A stretch of 64,000 bases of DNA from Runella rosea (GCF_003325355.1 NZ_CP030850.1:496001-560000), one strand, 5' to 3'; counted from the first letter of the stretch, positions 35,596 to 44,353 are shown. The notes: generated by a model from the sequence alone, not told the origin. Numbers and translations are program-made.

Positions 35596-36764
35596 TAGTT
35601 TACCGCCCGAAGACTTGTCCCTTTTTCTTTTAGTATTTTAAAAATTCCTTCCATAGAAGCCTCAAGGTTTTTATGCTGATTTTGGAGCGTTTTTACCTGC
35701 TCAGTCAATTCTTTGATAGCTTCCACCAAAATGGGAGTTAATTGGATATAATTGATTGATTTGTACCCCTGTGCATCGGTATCGACCATTTCGGGGAATA
35801 TTTTTTCTATTTCCTGGGCGATAAATCCGGTTTGTTTTCTATCTGTAAAATGACGGTCAGGAAATTCATTTTTCCGCCACAGATAGGTCACACCCTGAAT
35901 GCCGGAGAGTTGAGCCAAGGCATTTTGCAATGGAGCGATGTCTTTTTTTAGGCGGCGATCAGAAGTAAGCACAACGCCGGCTGCTCTTACGCTGCCGGTG
36001 GCATTGATATCGCCGCCTACTTTGAGTTTCCATGTCGGGTTGGTGGCCAGCGCACCAATGGGCATATTAATTCCTACGACATCATTGGCAAAATCACCTC
36101 CGATGAGCGGCGTGGTGGTGCCGGAGTTTTCGATATAAAGTCGATTGGAACCGGTTTCGGAAGAACCTGCCTGATAACCGATGGCAATATTGTTGAAACC
36201 TGTCTTGCAGTTTGCCAAAGAAAAACCTCCGACGGCGACATTATTTTCTGGATAATTGGAGGGGCTTACTCCTCCGAAAGAAGTGCTGCCCATTGCTCCT
36301 GCACCAATACAAACATTATATCCTCCACCGTAGATATTCATGCCAGCACCTGTGCCGATGCCAATATTCTGCCAGCCCTCAAACTCTTCCCCCAAGGCCC
36401 TGAAACCTAAGGCTGTGTTGCCGTTTCCGCCCGTATTCTTTGACAAAGCTTCTGCGCCGACAGCGGTATTTTCGACATTATCGGTAAGTTTCAGGGCATT
36501 GTAGCCCACCGCCGTATTGTCTGAATTGCCGGTTACTTTATTCAGAGAACTATAGCCGACGGCGGTATTTCGCTGTCCTGTTGTATTCAGTTCGAGAACT
36601 TTCTCTCCAATGGCAGTATTATACAGTCCGGTATTGATGGGGCGATAACTTCTAAGTCCATCAGGTGTGATGGTAATATTCGATGTGTTATCCTGAATGG
36701 TCATGTTGGTCTGTCCCCAAGTCAGGGCAGGAAATAATAGGAATACTGGAAATAGCTTTCTCAT
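35595..36764 (-). CDS. S74 self-cleaving chaperone (tail-fibre type) repeat protein
   Basis: A 389-residue exported protein (signal MRKLFPVFLLFPALTWGQ). Residues about 40-220 are roughly nine repeats of about 17 residues of the form NTAVGxxAL (NTAVGYSSLNKVTGNSD, NTAVGYNALKLTDNVE), as in the head of YadA-like trimeric adhesins. The C-terminal 120 residues are an S74 intramolecular chaperone; the cleavage Ser268 and the Arg/Lys of the motif are present in SDRRLKKDI, and a coiled-coil end (EAIKELTEQVKTLQNQHKNL) supports trimerisation. By family knowledge the chaperone cuts itself off after folding a trimeric fibre. It lies 9 bases after the orphan LytTR gene and overlaps the M43 gene. Confidence 0.88.
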   Translation of the reverse strand: MRKLFPVFLLFPALTWGQTNMTIQDNTSNITITPDGLRSYRPINTGLYNTAIGEKVLELNTTGQRNTAVGYSSLNKVTGNSDNTAVGYNALKLTDNVENTAVGAEALSKNTGGNGNTALGFRALGEEFEGWQNIGIGTGAGMNIYGGGYNVCIGAGAMGSTSFGGVSPSNYPENNVAVGGFSLANCKTGFNNIAIGYQAGSSETGSNRLYIENSGTTTPLIGGDFANDVVGINMPIGALATNPTWKLKVGGDINATGSVRAAGVVLTSDRRLKKDIAPLQNALAQLSGIQGVTYLWRKNEFPDRHFTDRKQTGFIAQEIEKIFPEMVDTDAQGYKSINYIQLTPILVEAIKELTEQVKTLQNQHKNLEASMEGIFKILKEKGTSLRAVN

Positions 36765-36773
36765 GCTGAATAA

Positions 36774-37148
36774 TTATAAAGTTTTTAACTGTTTAATAAC
36801 TTTTTTCACTTTTGAGGTTCGACGTCTTGAGCAGGTGTGCCATTGACCATTGAGGAGTCGGATGGCATAACCTTCGTTTTTACAGCTTTCAGTGATGTAG
36901 GACAGATTGGCAATGATACTTTTGTTGATGCGGATAAAGCCATGTTTGGCAAAGGGTGATTCGAAAATGCCGATGGTTTTGGAAGTAATAACGCGGGAGC
37001 CGTCAGTTAAATAAGCGAATGTATAATTGCGGGCACTTTCTAAAAATACGATTTCTGAAATATTGACTGGACGTTTGCCGTCAGAGGTCTGTATCATCAG
37101 ATTTGGCAACCCAAGGGTGGAAAGCGGAAACGAGTAGGTGTTCATCAT
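36774..37148 (-). CDS. Orphan LytTR DNA-binding regulator
   Basis: About 124 residues from the ATG at 37148 (37145 also possible). The frame is open to 37214, but the promoter at 37212-37219 makes that start unlikely. The protein is only a LytTR domain: VNISEIVFLESARNYTFAYL, then DGSRVITSKTIGIFESPF and GFIRINKSIIANLSYI. It has no receiver domain, so it is probably controlled by its own level or by partners. LytTR proteins bind direct repeats upstream of promoters, and a matching pair is found just upstream at 37248-37283. It is the first gene of the run LytTR, S74 protein, M43 protease. Confidence 0.88.
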   Translation of the reverse strand: MMNTYSFPLSTLGLPNLMIQTSDGKRPVNISEIVFLESARNYTFAYLTDGSRVITSKTIGIFESPFAKHGFIRINKSIIANLSYITESCKNEGYAIRLLNGQWHTCSRRRTSKVKKVIKQLKTL

Positions 37149-37211
37149 TCTTAGTCTGTTTAGTGAATGGATATTTTCGCTTACTGTTTGGCGTTGATAT
37201 GGTTGATGCAC

Positions 37212-37219
37212 CAAACTTA
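37212..37219 (-). promoter_or_regulatory. Promoter of the LytTR-S74-M43 operon
   Basis: The minus strand reads TAAGTTTG, an exact TAnnTTTG match. A -33-like TTTAG lies 18 bases upstream on that strand. Transcription would start near 37205, leaving about 57 bases of leader before the ATG at 37148. Confidence 0.5.
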
Positions 37220-37247
37220 TAAGAATACCCTAAGCCACTAAACCCTT

Positions 37248-37283
37248 ATTGAGTAAGTGTGTGCAGTGATTGAGTAAGTGTGT
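37248..37283 (-). promoter_or_regulatory. Candidate LytTR operator: two 15-bp direct repeats 21 bp apart
   Basis: ATTGAGTAAGTGTGT occurs at 37248-37262 and again, with no mismatch, at 37269-37283, a spacing of exactly 21 bp (two helical turns). On the minus strand each reads ACACACTTACTCAAT. LytTR proteins bind pairs of 9-bp direct repeats separated by 12-13 bp, which gives a 21-22 bp period. The pair lies about 28 bp upstream of the TAAGTTTG element, the place for an activator site. The gene run behind it starts with a LytTR gene, and a LytTR response regulator is just upstream. Confidence 0.55.
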
Positions 37284-37304
37284 AGAAAAAGGCAGGAAGT
37301 GCGT

Positions 37305-38081
37305 TTAGGCGAAACGAGCTAAAAAGTCATGTTTTTTACGGAAGGATACCTCAACGGTAGAGCCGTCAGACATTTCCAAATAGCCGCCTTTGCCTTTAAA
37401 GTAGCGGCGAATATGTTTGAGATTTACAATGTGGGAATGGTGTACCCGGCAAAATAAGTCTTCTGATAACATCTCCTCAATATCATTGAGGGTCCGGGAA
37501 ACCAGAAATTTACGGTTATTTGTTAGCGTCAAATGGGTGTAATTACTGTCGCTGCGGCAGGAGATTACTTCTTCGTCATGAATAAAAATCAGCCCGTCGA
37601 CGGTGGGCAAGGCCATGATGTATTGGTCGCGGGGTGCTCCGTTGATATAGCTATTCAAAATCATATTTTGCCCTTCCAGATGTTTTGTAACTGTACCTAA
37701 AGGGGGGAGCTTTTTTACAGCGGCTACCAAATCATCAATGTCCAGGGGTTTGAGCAGGTAGTCGAGTGCAGAGCGTTTGAGGGCTTTCAGGGCGTAGTGC
37801 TCGTAGGCTGTAACAAAAATAACGCTGAATGAAAGATGGGGCAGTCGATCCAGTACTTTGAACCCTGAGCCGTCAGGTAGTTCAATGTCTAAAAATACTA
37901 CATCCGGTTGCAGCGAACTGATGGTCGCCACGGCTGTTTCCAAGGTATCGGCAAGACCGACGATTTCAATCTGCGGGCAATATTTGCCCAGCATGACTTC
38001 CAATAATTTACGACTTCGGTCTTCGTCTTCAACAATGACAGCTCGGTATACTTCACGTTGGTCAGGCAAGGCAGTATTCAC
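37305..38081 (-). CDS. LytTR-family response regulator
   Basis: A 258-residue two-component response regulator. The receiver domain has acidic residues in IVEDEDRSRKL, the phospho-acceptor Asp65 in DVVFLDIELPDGSGF, Thr/Lys in FVTAYEHYALKA and YLLKPLDIDDLV. The C-terminal LytTR domain (about 155-258) has SNYTHLTLTNNRKFLVSRTL and CRVHHSHIVNLKHIRRYFKG. It begins 3 bases after the sensor kinase gene ends, so they form a pair. The candidate LytTR operator is 22 bases beyond its stop codon, so its likely nearest target is the LytTR-S74-M43 run. Confidence 0.95.
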   Translation of the reverse strand: MNTALPDQREVYRAVIVEDEDRSRKLLEVMLGKYCPQIEIVGLADTLETAVATISSLQPDVVFLDIELPDGSGFKVLDRLPHLSFSVIFVTAYEHYALKALKRSALDYLLKPLDIDDLVAAVKKLPPLGTVTKHLEGQNMILNSYINGAPRDQYIMALPTVDGLIFIHDEEVISCRSDSNYTHLTLTNNRKFLVSRTLNDIEEMLSEDLFCRVHHSHIVNLKHIRRYFKGKGGYLEMSDGSTVEVSFRKKHDFLARFA

Positions 38082-38084
38082 AGG

Positions 38085-41000
38085 TTAACCAGTATATAGC
38101 TTCATCAAAACACGCGTCCCCCGCAATGAAGGATCGAGATGCTTCTTATCAAAGACGTCAATGCTGTGGCTTTCGTCACTCAACTGATTGATTAATTTTA
38201 TTCTTTTTTTGACGATGTCCAAACCATGAGAAGCATGTTCTTTTGCGAGGCCCGTTTTGGATTTTTGAGAGAACTCCAAACCTACCCCGTTGTCGTCGAT
38301 GGTGCAATAAAGATACTTCTCGGCAAACTCAAAGTCTATTTTAAGCAGCCCCTCCGCTTGCATCCGCCCAAGTTGCCCATGTCTGATCGCGTTTTCCACA
38401 AAAGGCTGTAACAGAAGAGAAGGAACTTCTATTTCATCGGCTTTCACATTTGGATGGATATTTACCTCAACTTTGAAAGCTTGGAGATACCGTAATTGTT
38501 CTAATTTGATATACAGCATCAGGAAGTCGATTTCATCGGTCAAAGAGATCGTGCTGCGTTTAGTAAAATCCAATGATTTACGAATCAACTTGGCAAATTG
38601 TGAAAGATATCGATGGGCCTGTTCAGCCTCGTTGTTTATAAGAAACTCCTGAATTGCATTGAGACAATTAAAAATAAAATGAGGGTTCATCTGCGCCCGA
38701 AATGCCTGTTTTTCCAACTCATTGAATTCTTCATTGAATGCTCTTGCTTTACGCTCCCGACGATAATAATACATAAACAGAACGGTTAGTAAAGCAAAAC
38801 AAAAAGAAGTAATGAGGGAGCCCTGTATGATGGGATTGAGATACCAAGGCATCGTCACCTTGAAATTTAAGGATGTTTTTCCTAAGAACAGCCCTCGTTC
38901 TTTCGAAATAGCTTCCAGCTCAAACTGATAGCTGCCCGGCAGTAACTTTGTAAAGACAGCGGTATGCTCATCGGTGGTACTCCATTGACTGTAAGACCCA
39001 TAGGAGCCAAACATATTCCCCGAGAGTCGGAAGCGATACCGTATATTGCCGGCCCACTGACGGCTGACGGCATAAAACTTAAACCTGATTTCATCTTTGC
39101 TTTGTAGGGCTATCAGGGGATTGATACGTACAAGGCTGTCGTCGCTCCAAACGTTGGTAATGTGTACCGGTATCGGCAGTGTATGACTGCTCGCTATGTC
39201 TTTTAAAAAAGTGACCCCGCCCGTTGTTGCCACCCAGATAGAGTCATGTTTTACAAATACATCATTGACAATATTAGTTGCCAATCCGTTGCTTGTATTA
39301 TAGATCGTAATGTGCCATTTTTTTTGTGAGATATTTTCGATGCTTATTTTATTCAATCCATTGATTGTGCTTACCCACAGCGTTTTATTTTCGCTTATAA
39401 AGAATGACTGAACAAAATTGTTGGATAGGCCCTCTTCGACGGAGAGGTTGTAAAGTTGACGGTTGCTGTAGAAAAAAATGCCCGCAACGGTTGTTCCGAT
39501 GACCAAACTACCGTCGTGCAAAGTAGCTAACGCGGTGATTCTGTATTTGAAATTTTGCAAAATAGACGGCAATGTATCCGATATTTGTGACCTGAAAACG
39601 CTGTTTTTAAGGGTTGTTTCTATTTTGCGGCGGCTGAATGTCATCAGCCCATTGGTTTGTCCTATCCAGAGACGTTTTTCAAGTGAATCATAAGCAATGG
39701 CCGTTGTACGCTCCAAAAACAGTTTTCTTTTATCAATAAGATTAGATAACAAATAGTGGCATTTGGATTCAGTAAAGGGAGGTTTTATTTCATTTTCTGC
39801 CAGTTGATTTTCTGTAGAGATATAAGCTCCATGATGCGTGGCCAGGAAAATCAATGAATCAGAGAAGGCAATATCTTTAATATTACCGTTGATAAAGTAC
39901 GAGGTATATATTCGGCCATTATAGCGATAAAGGATGTTTTCATACGACATCCAGGCAGCCCTCGGCCTGATACGAATATTTTTGATACGCGACGTAAGGG
40001 GTTTAACACTATACGATTTTTCGAAATCAATACTTTTTCGCGGAATATTATCCACCACAATCTTTATATTTCCGCGATTGAGGCCAATCAATAACTCACG
40101 GTTGAGCTTCCCTACGCTTAAAGGCTCCGTATTGTAGATACCGATGTTGGGGATTTGATAGGCCGTCTGGGGAGACATGCAATAAAGCCCATCGTTGTAG
40201 GTGGATATCCAGATGTTTCCTTCATTGTCTGAAGCGGTGTAAGTAATGCTTCGCCCCGGCAATTCGTTGGAGACATACGACAGTTTCTCGCCAGTTATTT
40301 TAAATAAAAACAACCCACGGTCGGAAGTGCCGACACAGATCGTTTTGGGATGTAAATTGATAAAAATAGTGTTTTTATAAGGGAACCCGGGCACGTTTAT
40401 GGTGTTGGTTTTGCCCGAATCATAAAAACAAATGGCAGAATTAGAAGGATAAATGTATTTAAGGGAATCAACATGGCAGATGATACGGGGGCGGTTTTTG
40501 CTGAAACTTTCGGGCAATGAAAAAAGTAGTTTTCTACTGAAAAGTTCTGTACAATGATTGCCGTCACTGATAAATACCTGATGGGGGGCAGAAACGTGAA
40601 CAATATTTTTATAGGTATATGCTCTCCCTTTGATCGCCGTAAGTTTTCGTGAAGAAAGGTGAAAGCGAAAGATATCCGCCCTTTGTTTTACAATCCAGAC
40701 ATTGTCAAAATCGTCCTCATAGATTTGCAGCACGGATTGGAAAGATGTACCGAAAAAATCTTTTCCGTTTTGGAATGTAGAGCCGTCGTAGAGCAAAACA
40801 TCACCTGAGAAAGGGATAAACCATATTCTGCCCTGTTTGCCGATATAAATATCAATAAATTCAACATCGTTCACTAACCCCTTGAGCGAAAAAGTTTCGA
40901 AGCGGTGACCGTCAAATCTACAAATACCGTTGCTTGTGGCCAACCATAAAAAGCCCCGCTCATCTTTCACTACTTTGTAAACTGTGTTGCTGGGAAGTCC

Positions 41001-41096
41001 GTCGGCAGTAGTATAATGCGGGAAATAGCGTTCCTGTCCATAGGCAACGCTGAAAAAAATCAAAATTATTGTACAAAGAATGATTTGTCTTATCAT
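38085..41096 (-). CDS. Beta-propeller sensor histidine kinase (LytS-type)
   Basis: A 1003-residue membrane sensor. A signal peptide is followed by a large periplasmic region of two-component-regulator propeller repeats (GLPSNTVYKVVKDERGFLWL, SDNEGNIWISTYNDGLYC, LWVSTINGLNKIS) and a Y_Y_Y domain (YRFRLSGNMFGSYGSYSQWS). One transmembrane helix near residues 765-790 (FCFALLTVLFMYYYRRERK) leads to a short His_kinase domain with the phospho-His at His806 (AQMNPHFIFNCLNAIQEF) and an ATP-binding part (PFVENAIRHG, DDNGVGL). The propeller type is usually used to sense glycans or other ligands in the periplasm. It is paired with the response regulator 3 bases downstream. Confidence 0.95.
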   Translation of the reverse strand: MIRQIILCTIILIFFSVAYGQERYFPHYTTADGLPSNTVYKVVKDERGFLWLATSNGICRFDGHRFETFSLKGLVNDVEFIDIYIGKQGRIWFIPFSGDVLLYDGSTFQNGKDFFGTSFQSVLQIYEDDFDNVWIVKQRADIFRFHLSSRKLTAIKGRAYTYKNIVHVSAPHQVFISDGNHCTELFSRKLLFSLPESFSKNRPRIICHVDSLKYIYPSNSAICFYDSGKTNTINVPGFPYKNTIFINLHPKTICVGTSDRGLFLFKITGEKLSYVSNELPGRSITYTASDNEGNIWISTYNDGLYCMSPQTAYQIPNIGIYNTEPLSVGKLNRELLIGLNRGNIKIVVDNIPRKSIDFEKSYSVKPLTSRIKNIRIRPRAAWMSYENILYRYNGRIYTSYFINGNIKDIAFSDSLIFLATHHGAYISTENQLAENEIKPPFTESKCHYLLSNLIDKRKLFLERTTAIAYDSLEKRLWIGQTNGLMTFSRRKIETTLKNSVFRSQISDTLPSILQNFKYRITALATLHDGSLVIGTTVAGIFFYSNRQLYNLSVEEGLSNNFVQSFFISENKTLWVSTINGLNKISIENISQKKWHITIYNTSNGLATNIVNDVFVKHDSIWVATTGGVTFLKDIASSHTLPIPVHITNVWSDDSLVRINPLIALQSKDEIRFKFYAVSRQWAGNIRYRFRLSGNMFGSYGSYSQWSTTDEHTAVFTKLLPGSYQFELEAISKERGLFLGKTSLNFKVTMPWYLNPIIQGSLITSFCFALLTVLFMYYYRRERKARAFNEEFNELEKQAFRAQMNPHFIFNCLNAIQEFLINNEAEQAHRYLSQFAKLIRKSLDFTKRSTISLTDEIDFLMLYIKLEQLRYLQAFKVEVNIHPNVKADEIEVPSLLLQPFVENAIRHGQLGRMQAEGLLKIDFEFAEKYLYCTIDDNGVGLEFSQKSKTGLAKEHASHGLDIVKKRIKLINQLSDESHSIDVFDKKHLDPSLRGTRVLMKLYTG

Positions 41097-41214
41097 CGAA
41101 AAAATGATTGATTCAGCGGTTGGAATAATGGGTAGACTCCTAAAAGGCTGTGCGGGTTACATATTTCAAAAAGTTAATTTGAGCACCTGCTAATTCATAA
41201 CCCTGACAATCACT

Positions 41215-41227
41215 AAACACGGTGTTT
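41215..41227. promoter_or_regulatory. Short inverted repeat upstream of the Gfo/Idh gene
   Basis: AAACAC-G-GTGTTT is a perfect 6-1-6 inverted repeat, and a further GGTGTTT follows at 41233. It lies in the divergent 239-base gap between the sensor kinase and the Gfo/Idh gene and could be an operator. I found no exact TAnnTTTG element in this gap. Confidence 0.25.
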
Positions 41228-41335
41228 CAGGCGGTGTTTTTTGGGGAAAATATCGGTGTATGGAGCCCAACACAAGTATAAACTTTTGGTTACGCTGCTT
41301 TTGAGAAAATAGCTATATTCAATCTAAATTATCAG

Positions 41336-42661
41336 ATGAAAGAAGAAAATTCAACCCCCATCAACCGCAGAGACTTTGTCGCCAAAGCTGCCACAGCATT
41401 GGCAGGAATAATGATTGTTCCGCGTCACGTTTTAGGAGGAACTCGTCCCGACGGAACGAAGTATATTGCGCCAAGTGATATTATATCGCTGGGTTTTATC
41501 GGTACTGGAAAGCAGGGGCGTGGGCTAACAAATTCGTTTTTGAGCACCAATGAAGCCCGGATTGTAGCCATCAGCGAAGTATACAAGGCCAAGGCACAAT
41601 TGACCCTCGATCGTATCAAAACCTATTACGAAAAAAACACACAGGCGGGGACTTATTCGGACATTCCCGTTTACAACGATTTTAGAGAGTTGCTGGCCCG
41701 TAAGGATGTAGATGCGGTCGTGATTGCTACTCCCGACCACTGGCACGCGGCTATGGCGGTACGTGCAGCCGAAGCAGGAAAAGATATTTATTGTGAAAAA
41801 CCATTGGCATTGACGGTCAAAGAGGGTCGGGCCATGGTCAATGCTGCCCGCAAATACAACCGCGTATTTCAGACGGGGAGTATGCAGCGTTCGTGGCCAG
41901 AGTTTCGTCAGGCTGCCGAATTGATTCGGAATGGTTACATCGGCGAAGTAAAAAGCATTAAGGTGAATGTAGGTCCGCCGCCCAAGCCCTACGATTTGCC
42001 AGCCGAGACCATTCCAGAAGGACTGGATTGGAGTGCATGGTTGGGGCCCAATGCAGCAGTACCTTTCAATTCAGAATTGGCCCCGCCGACATCCAAAGAT
42101 GTATTTCCCAATTGGCGGAATTACAAAGAATTTGGTGGGGGCATGGTGACCGACTGGGGTGCGCACATGTTTGACATCGTACAATGGGCACTAGATATGG
42201 ACAATAGTGGTCCCGTAGAAGTGATTGCACCCGACGGAAAAGAGCACCCTTTCCTGACCTACCGTTATGATAATGGCATCGTGATGACCCACGAAAAGTG
42301 GGACTGGAACAATGCGATTCTCTTTACAGGAACAGAAGGCGAACTTCGGGTACAACGTAAGAAAATAGAAACTACGCCTGCATCATTGGCTACGCGTGTA
42401 ATAGGAGAAACCGAAAAACACGTGTATAAGAGCGAAAATCACTATAAAGATTTCTTTGATGCGATGCGTAAACGGAGCAAACCCATCTGTGACGTGGAAG
42501 TCGGCCACCGGACGGCGTCGGTTTGTAACATTGGAAACATTGCCTACCAACTCAATCGACCGTTGCAATGGAATCCGAAGAAAGAATCTTTCAAAAATGA
42601 TAAAGAAGCCAACGCTTTGCTTGGACGTTCAATGAATGATGTGTGGGGGATAAAAATTTAA
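41336..42661 (+). CDS. Tat-exported Gfo/Idh/MocA-family oxidoreductase
   Basis: A 441-residue NAD(P)-dependent sugar dehydrogenase-type protein. The N-terminus is a Tat signal (NRRDFVAKAATALAGIMIVP). The Rossmann fold starts LGFIGTGKQGRGLTNSFL; then come AVVIATPDHWHAAMAVRAA, the catalytic Lys motif EKPLALTVKEGR and the substrate-domain signature TDWGAHMFDIVQWAL. Exported members of this family work in sugar oxidation or keto-sugar pathways, often with a tightly bound cofactor. In this window the isomerase-like gene at 1443 and the DUF1080 protein could be partners; this is inference. It is a single gene. Confidence 0.92.
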   Translation: MKEENSTPINRRDFVAKAATALAGIMIVPRHVLGGTRPDGTKYIAPSDIISLGFIGTGKQGRGLTNSFLSTNEARIVAISEVYKAKAQLTLDRIKTYYEKNTQAGTYSDIPVYNDFRELLARKDVDAVVIATPDHWHAAMAVRAAEAGKDIYCEKPLALTVKEGRAMVNAARKYNRVFQTGSMQRSWPEFRQAAELIRNGYIGEVKSIKVNVGPPPKPYDLPAETIPEGLDWSAWLGPNAAVPFNSELAPPTSKDVFPNWRNYKEFGGGMVTDWGAHMFDIVQWALDMDNSGPVEVIAPDGKEHPFLTYRYDNGIVMTHEKWDWNNAILFTGTEGELRVQRKKIETTPASLATRVIGETEKHVYKSENHYKDFFDAMRKRSKPICDVEVGHRTASVCNIGNIAYQLNRPLQWNPKKESFKNDKEANALLGRSMNDVWGIKI

Positions 42662-42723
42662 TTGCGTTTTTAATCACGAAAAGTCGCTGAAAAGCAAATA
42701 GTTATCAATTGGAGCAGTGGGTG

Positions 42724-43164
42724 TCAGTTAGATACGCATTGCTCCAATGCTTTTTGTACGGTTTCGGTGGTAGTAATTTTGGAATCGTTACCCCATGTGG
42801 TGTACATATACGTCATGATTTCGGCAATTTCCAAATCTTTTAGGGCTGGATTAGCAGGCATGGGTCGATTAAAGGTTTTGCCGTTGACCGTTACCGACTG
42901 ATTTACTCCGTTTTTAATCCAGCAAATTACCTTTGCTTTGTCTTTGAGATATTCGGGCACAATGGCGGGATATAAATTGCTTAGTCCTTTGCCATCGCGT
43001 TGGTGGCAGTTGGCGCAGTGGGTCTGAAACAATGTATAGCCTTCTGCTACGTACTGCGCATGTTTTGTGCTTTCTTCGCTTTGGCAGGAGAAAAAAAAGA
43101 GGAATATAAACCCAGAACTAAGCGCCGAATAACGAACGAAACTAACCCTAAAAAAATGTAGCAT
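42724..43164 (-). CDS. Small lipoprotein cytochrome c
   Basis: A 146-residue class I cytochrome c. The hydrophobic start ends in a lipobox-like FFFSC, then the haem site CANCHQRDGKGL near residues 50-60 and a Met ligand probably in NRPMPANPAL, within a typical small c-domain ending in LEIAEIMTYMYTTW. It is the last gene of a minus-strand set of three (lipoprotein, SCO, cytochrome c), 31 bases after the SCO gene, so it probably carries electrons to a respiratory oxidase or reductase. Confidence 0.9.
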   Translation of the reverse strand: MLHFFRVSFVRYSALSSGFIFLFFFSCQSEESTKHAQYVAEGYTLFQTHCANCHQRDGKGLSNLYPAIVPEYLKDKAKVICWIKNGVNQSVTVNGKTFNRPMPANPALKDLEIAEIMTYMYTTWGNDSKITTTETVQKALEQCVSN

Positions 43165-43195
43165 ATACCTTATTTATTTACTCACTCCACACACC

Positions 43196-43837
43196 TTACT
43201 CTTTGTTTTTGTACTCTTCTTGCAAACGTTCGATGTCAGAGATAAGCCGCTTGGTGGCTTCGTCGTCGGTGCCGTTGTACATACCACGCACGTGTTTTTC
43301 TTTATCGACCAATACAAACGCACCGCTGTGAATGTAACCTCCTGGGGCGGTGGAATCAGCCCCCGCGACGACCAAGTACTTTTTTTCGCCAATTTCGTAG
43401 ATTTTTTCGCGATTTCCCGTCACAAAAAGCCATTGGTTGCCCGTTACGCCCAGATCAGTGGCGTATTCTTTCAACACGGCAGGGGTATCGTGGTCGGGGT
43501 CAATCGTGTGGGAAAGGATGGCTACGTCGTTTTGACCCTTGATTTTTTCGTAGACCTTCAGCATTTGTTTTTTCATCACGGGGCAAATCGTGGGGCAGGT
43601 GGTAAAGAAAAAATCCGCAACGTAAATTTTGTCTTTGAAATTTTGGGCGGTAACAGTGTCGCCGTTTTGACTCACAAACTTAAAATCAGGAATGGTATGG
43701 TACAGGGTATCAACGACTTCTTTGCCGTCCACGATTCGGGTGGTGGTTTCGCGCTCGCCTAAGATGGGCAAACGGTCAGAGTTTTTGTTACATCCCCAAA
43801 TGAGTAAAAATAAAAGGGCAAAAATGGTGTTTTTCAT
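43196..43837 (-). CDS. SCO1/SenC-family copper-binding thioredoxin-fold lipoprotein
   Basis: A 213-residue lipoprotein (lipobox LIWGC, Cys16). It has the SCO motif CPTIC with Cys81 and Cys85, and the third copper ligand His170 in GGYIHSGAFVLVD. SCO proteins deliver copper to the CuA site of cytochrome c oxidase or act as thiol-disulfide reductases in its assembly. The gene lies between the lipoprotein gene (29 bases upstream) and the cytochrome c gene (31 bases downstream), supporting a shared respiratory role. Confidence 0.94.
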   Translation of the reverse strand: MKNTIFALLFLLIWGCNKNSDRLPILGERETTTRIVDGKEVVDTLYHTIPDFKFVSQNGDTVTAQNFKDKIYVADFFFTTCPTICPVMKKQMLKVYEKIKGQNDVAILSHTIDPDHDTPAVLKEYATDLGVTGNQWLFVTGNREKIYEIGEKKYLVVAGADSTAPGGYIHSGAFVLVDKEKHVRGMYNGTDDEATKRLISDIERLQEEYKNKE

Positions 43838-43866
43838 AGCTTGGGTGCTCGTTCACTTTTAGTGGG

Positions 43867-44298
43867 TTATTTCTTTAAAAACTGCTCAGCTTTGGCCATG
43901 CTTTCGAGCATTTTATCACGTACCGCGCTGATTTTGGTCTTCTCGGCATTCATGGCCTTTACGGCTTCCTCGCCAGAGAGCGCTTTTAAAGAATCCCCGT
44001 TGTAATTGTGCATCCAGTTCATCATTCCTTGATCGGCTTCGGTCAGGGCAACACTCAGCGCCAACGCTTCATCTTTGCGCTTTTGAAGGCTATCATTGGG
44101 GGTGATTTTTACCAAGCTATCAATCGCGCTGATTTCTTTACTCAGCCCAGTTTTTAATTCCATCAGTTGTCCCATTTTGGGCATTACTTCATCGTGGATG
44201 ACAAATACTTCTTTTTCAGTTTGTTCTACAGAGCCTTTGTCTTCAGAACAGGCACTTATAGACAAAGCAAAACCGAAGGCGACGATTATATTTTTCAT
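43867..44298 (-). CDS. Helical lipoprotein of unknown function
   Basis: A 143-residue lipoprotein (lipobox LSISAC, Cys17). The mature chain is mostly charged helices (KSEDEALALS-like stretches, for example KEISAIDSLVKITPNDSLQK) with GMMNWMHNYNGDSLKALSGE in the middle. Proteins of this form in Bacteroidota are sometimes labelled viral A-type inclusion protein, but no function is known. It starts the minus-strand run with SCO and cytochrome c, so it may aid copper or cytochrome maturation. The MxxWMHxY segment could be a metal or haem contact, which is speculation. Confidence 0.75.
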   Translation of the reverse strand: MKNIIVAFGFALSISACSEDKGSVEQTEKEVFVIHDEVMPKMGQLMELKTGLSKEISAIDSLVKITPNDSLQKRKDEALALSVALTEADQGMMNWMHNYNGDSLKALSGEEAVKAMNAEKTKISAVRDKMLESMAKAEQFLKK

Positions 44299-44353
44299 TT
44301 CTAATTTAGGACTAAATTGAACGTAGTTTATTGATTAACAATTGGTTGGTTCT

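Noticed and set aside
32872-41096. The minus-strand LytTR/S74/M43 block as a recently acquired island
   Set aside because: No integrase, direct repeats at the ends or tRNA edge; only the strand switch marks it. A composition calculation would be needed.
43220-43762. 180-codon open frame on the plus strand opposite the SCO gene
   Set aside because: The SCO gene on the other strand has all copper ligands; this is its shadow.
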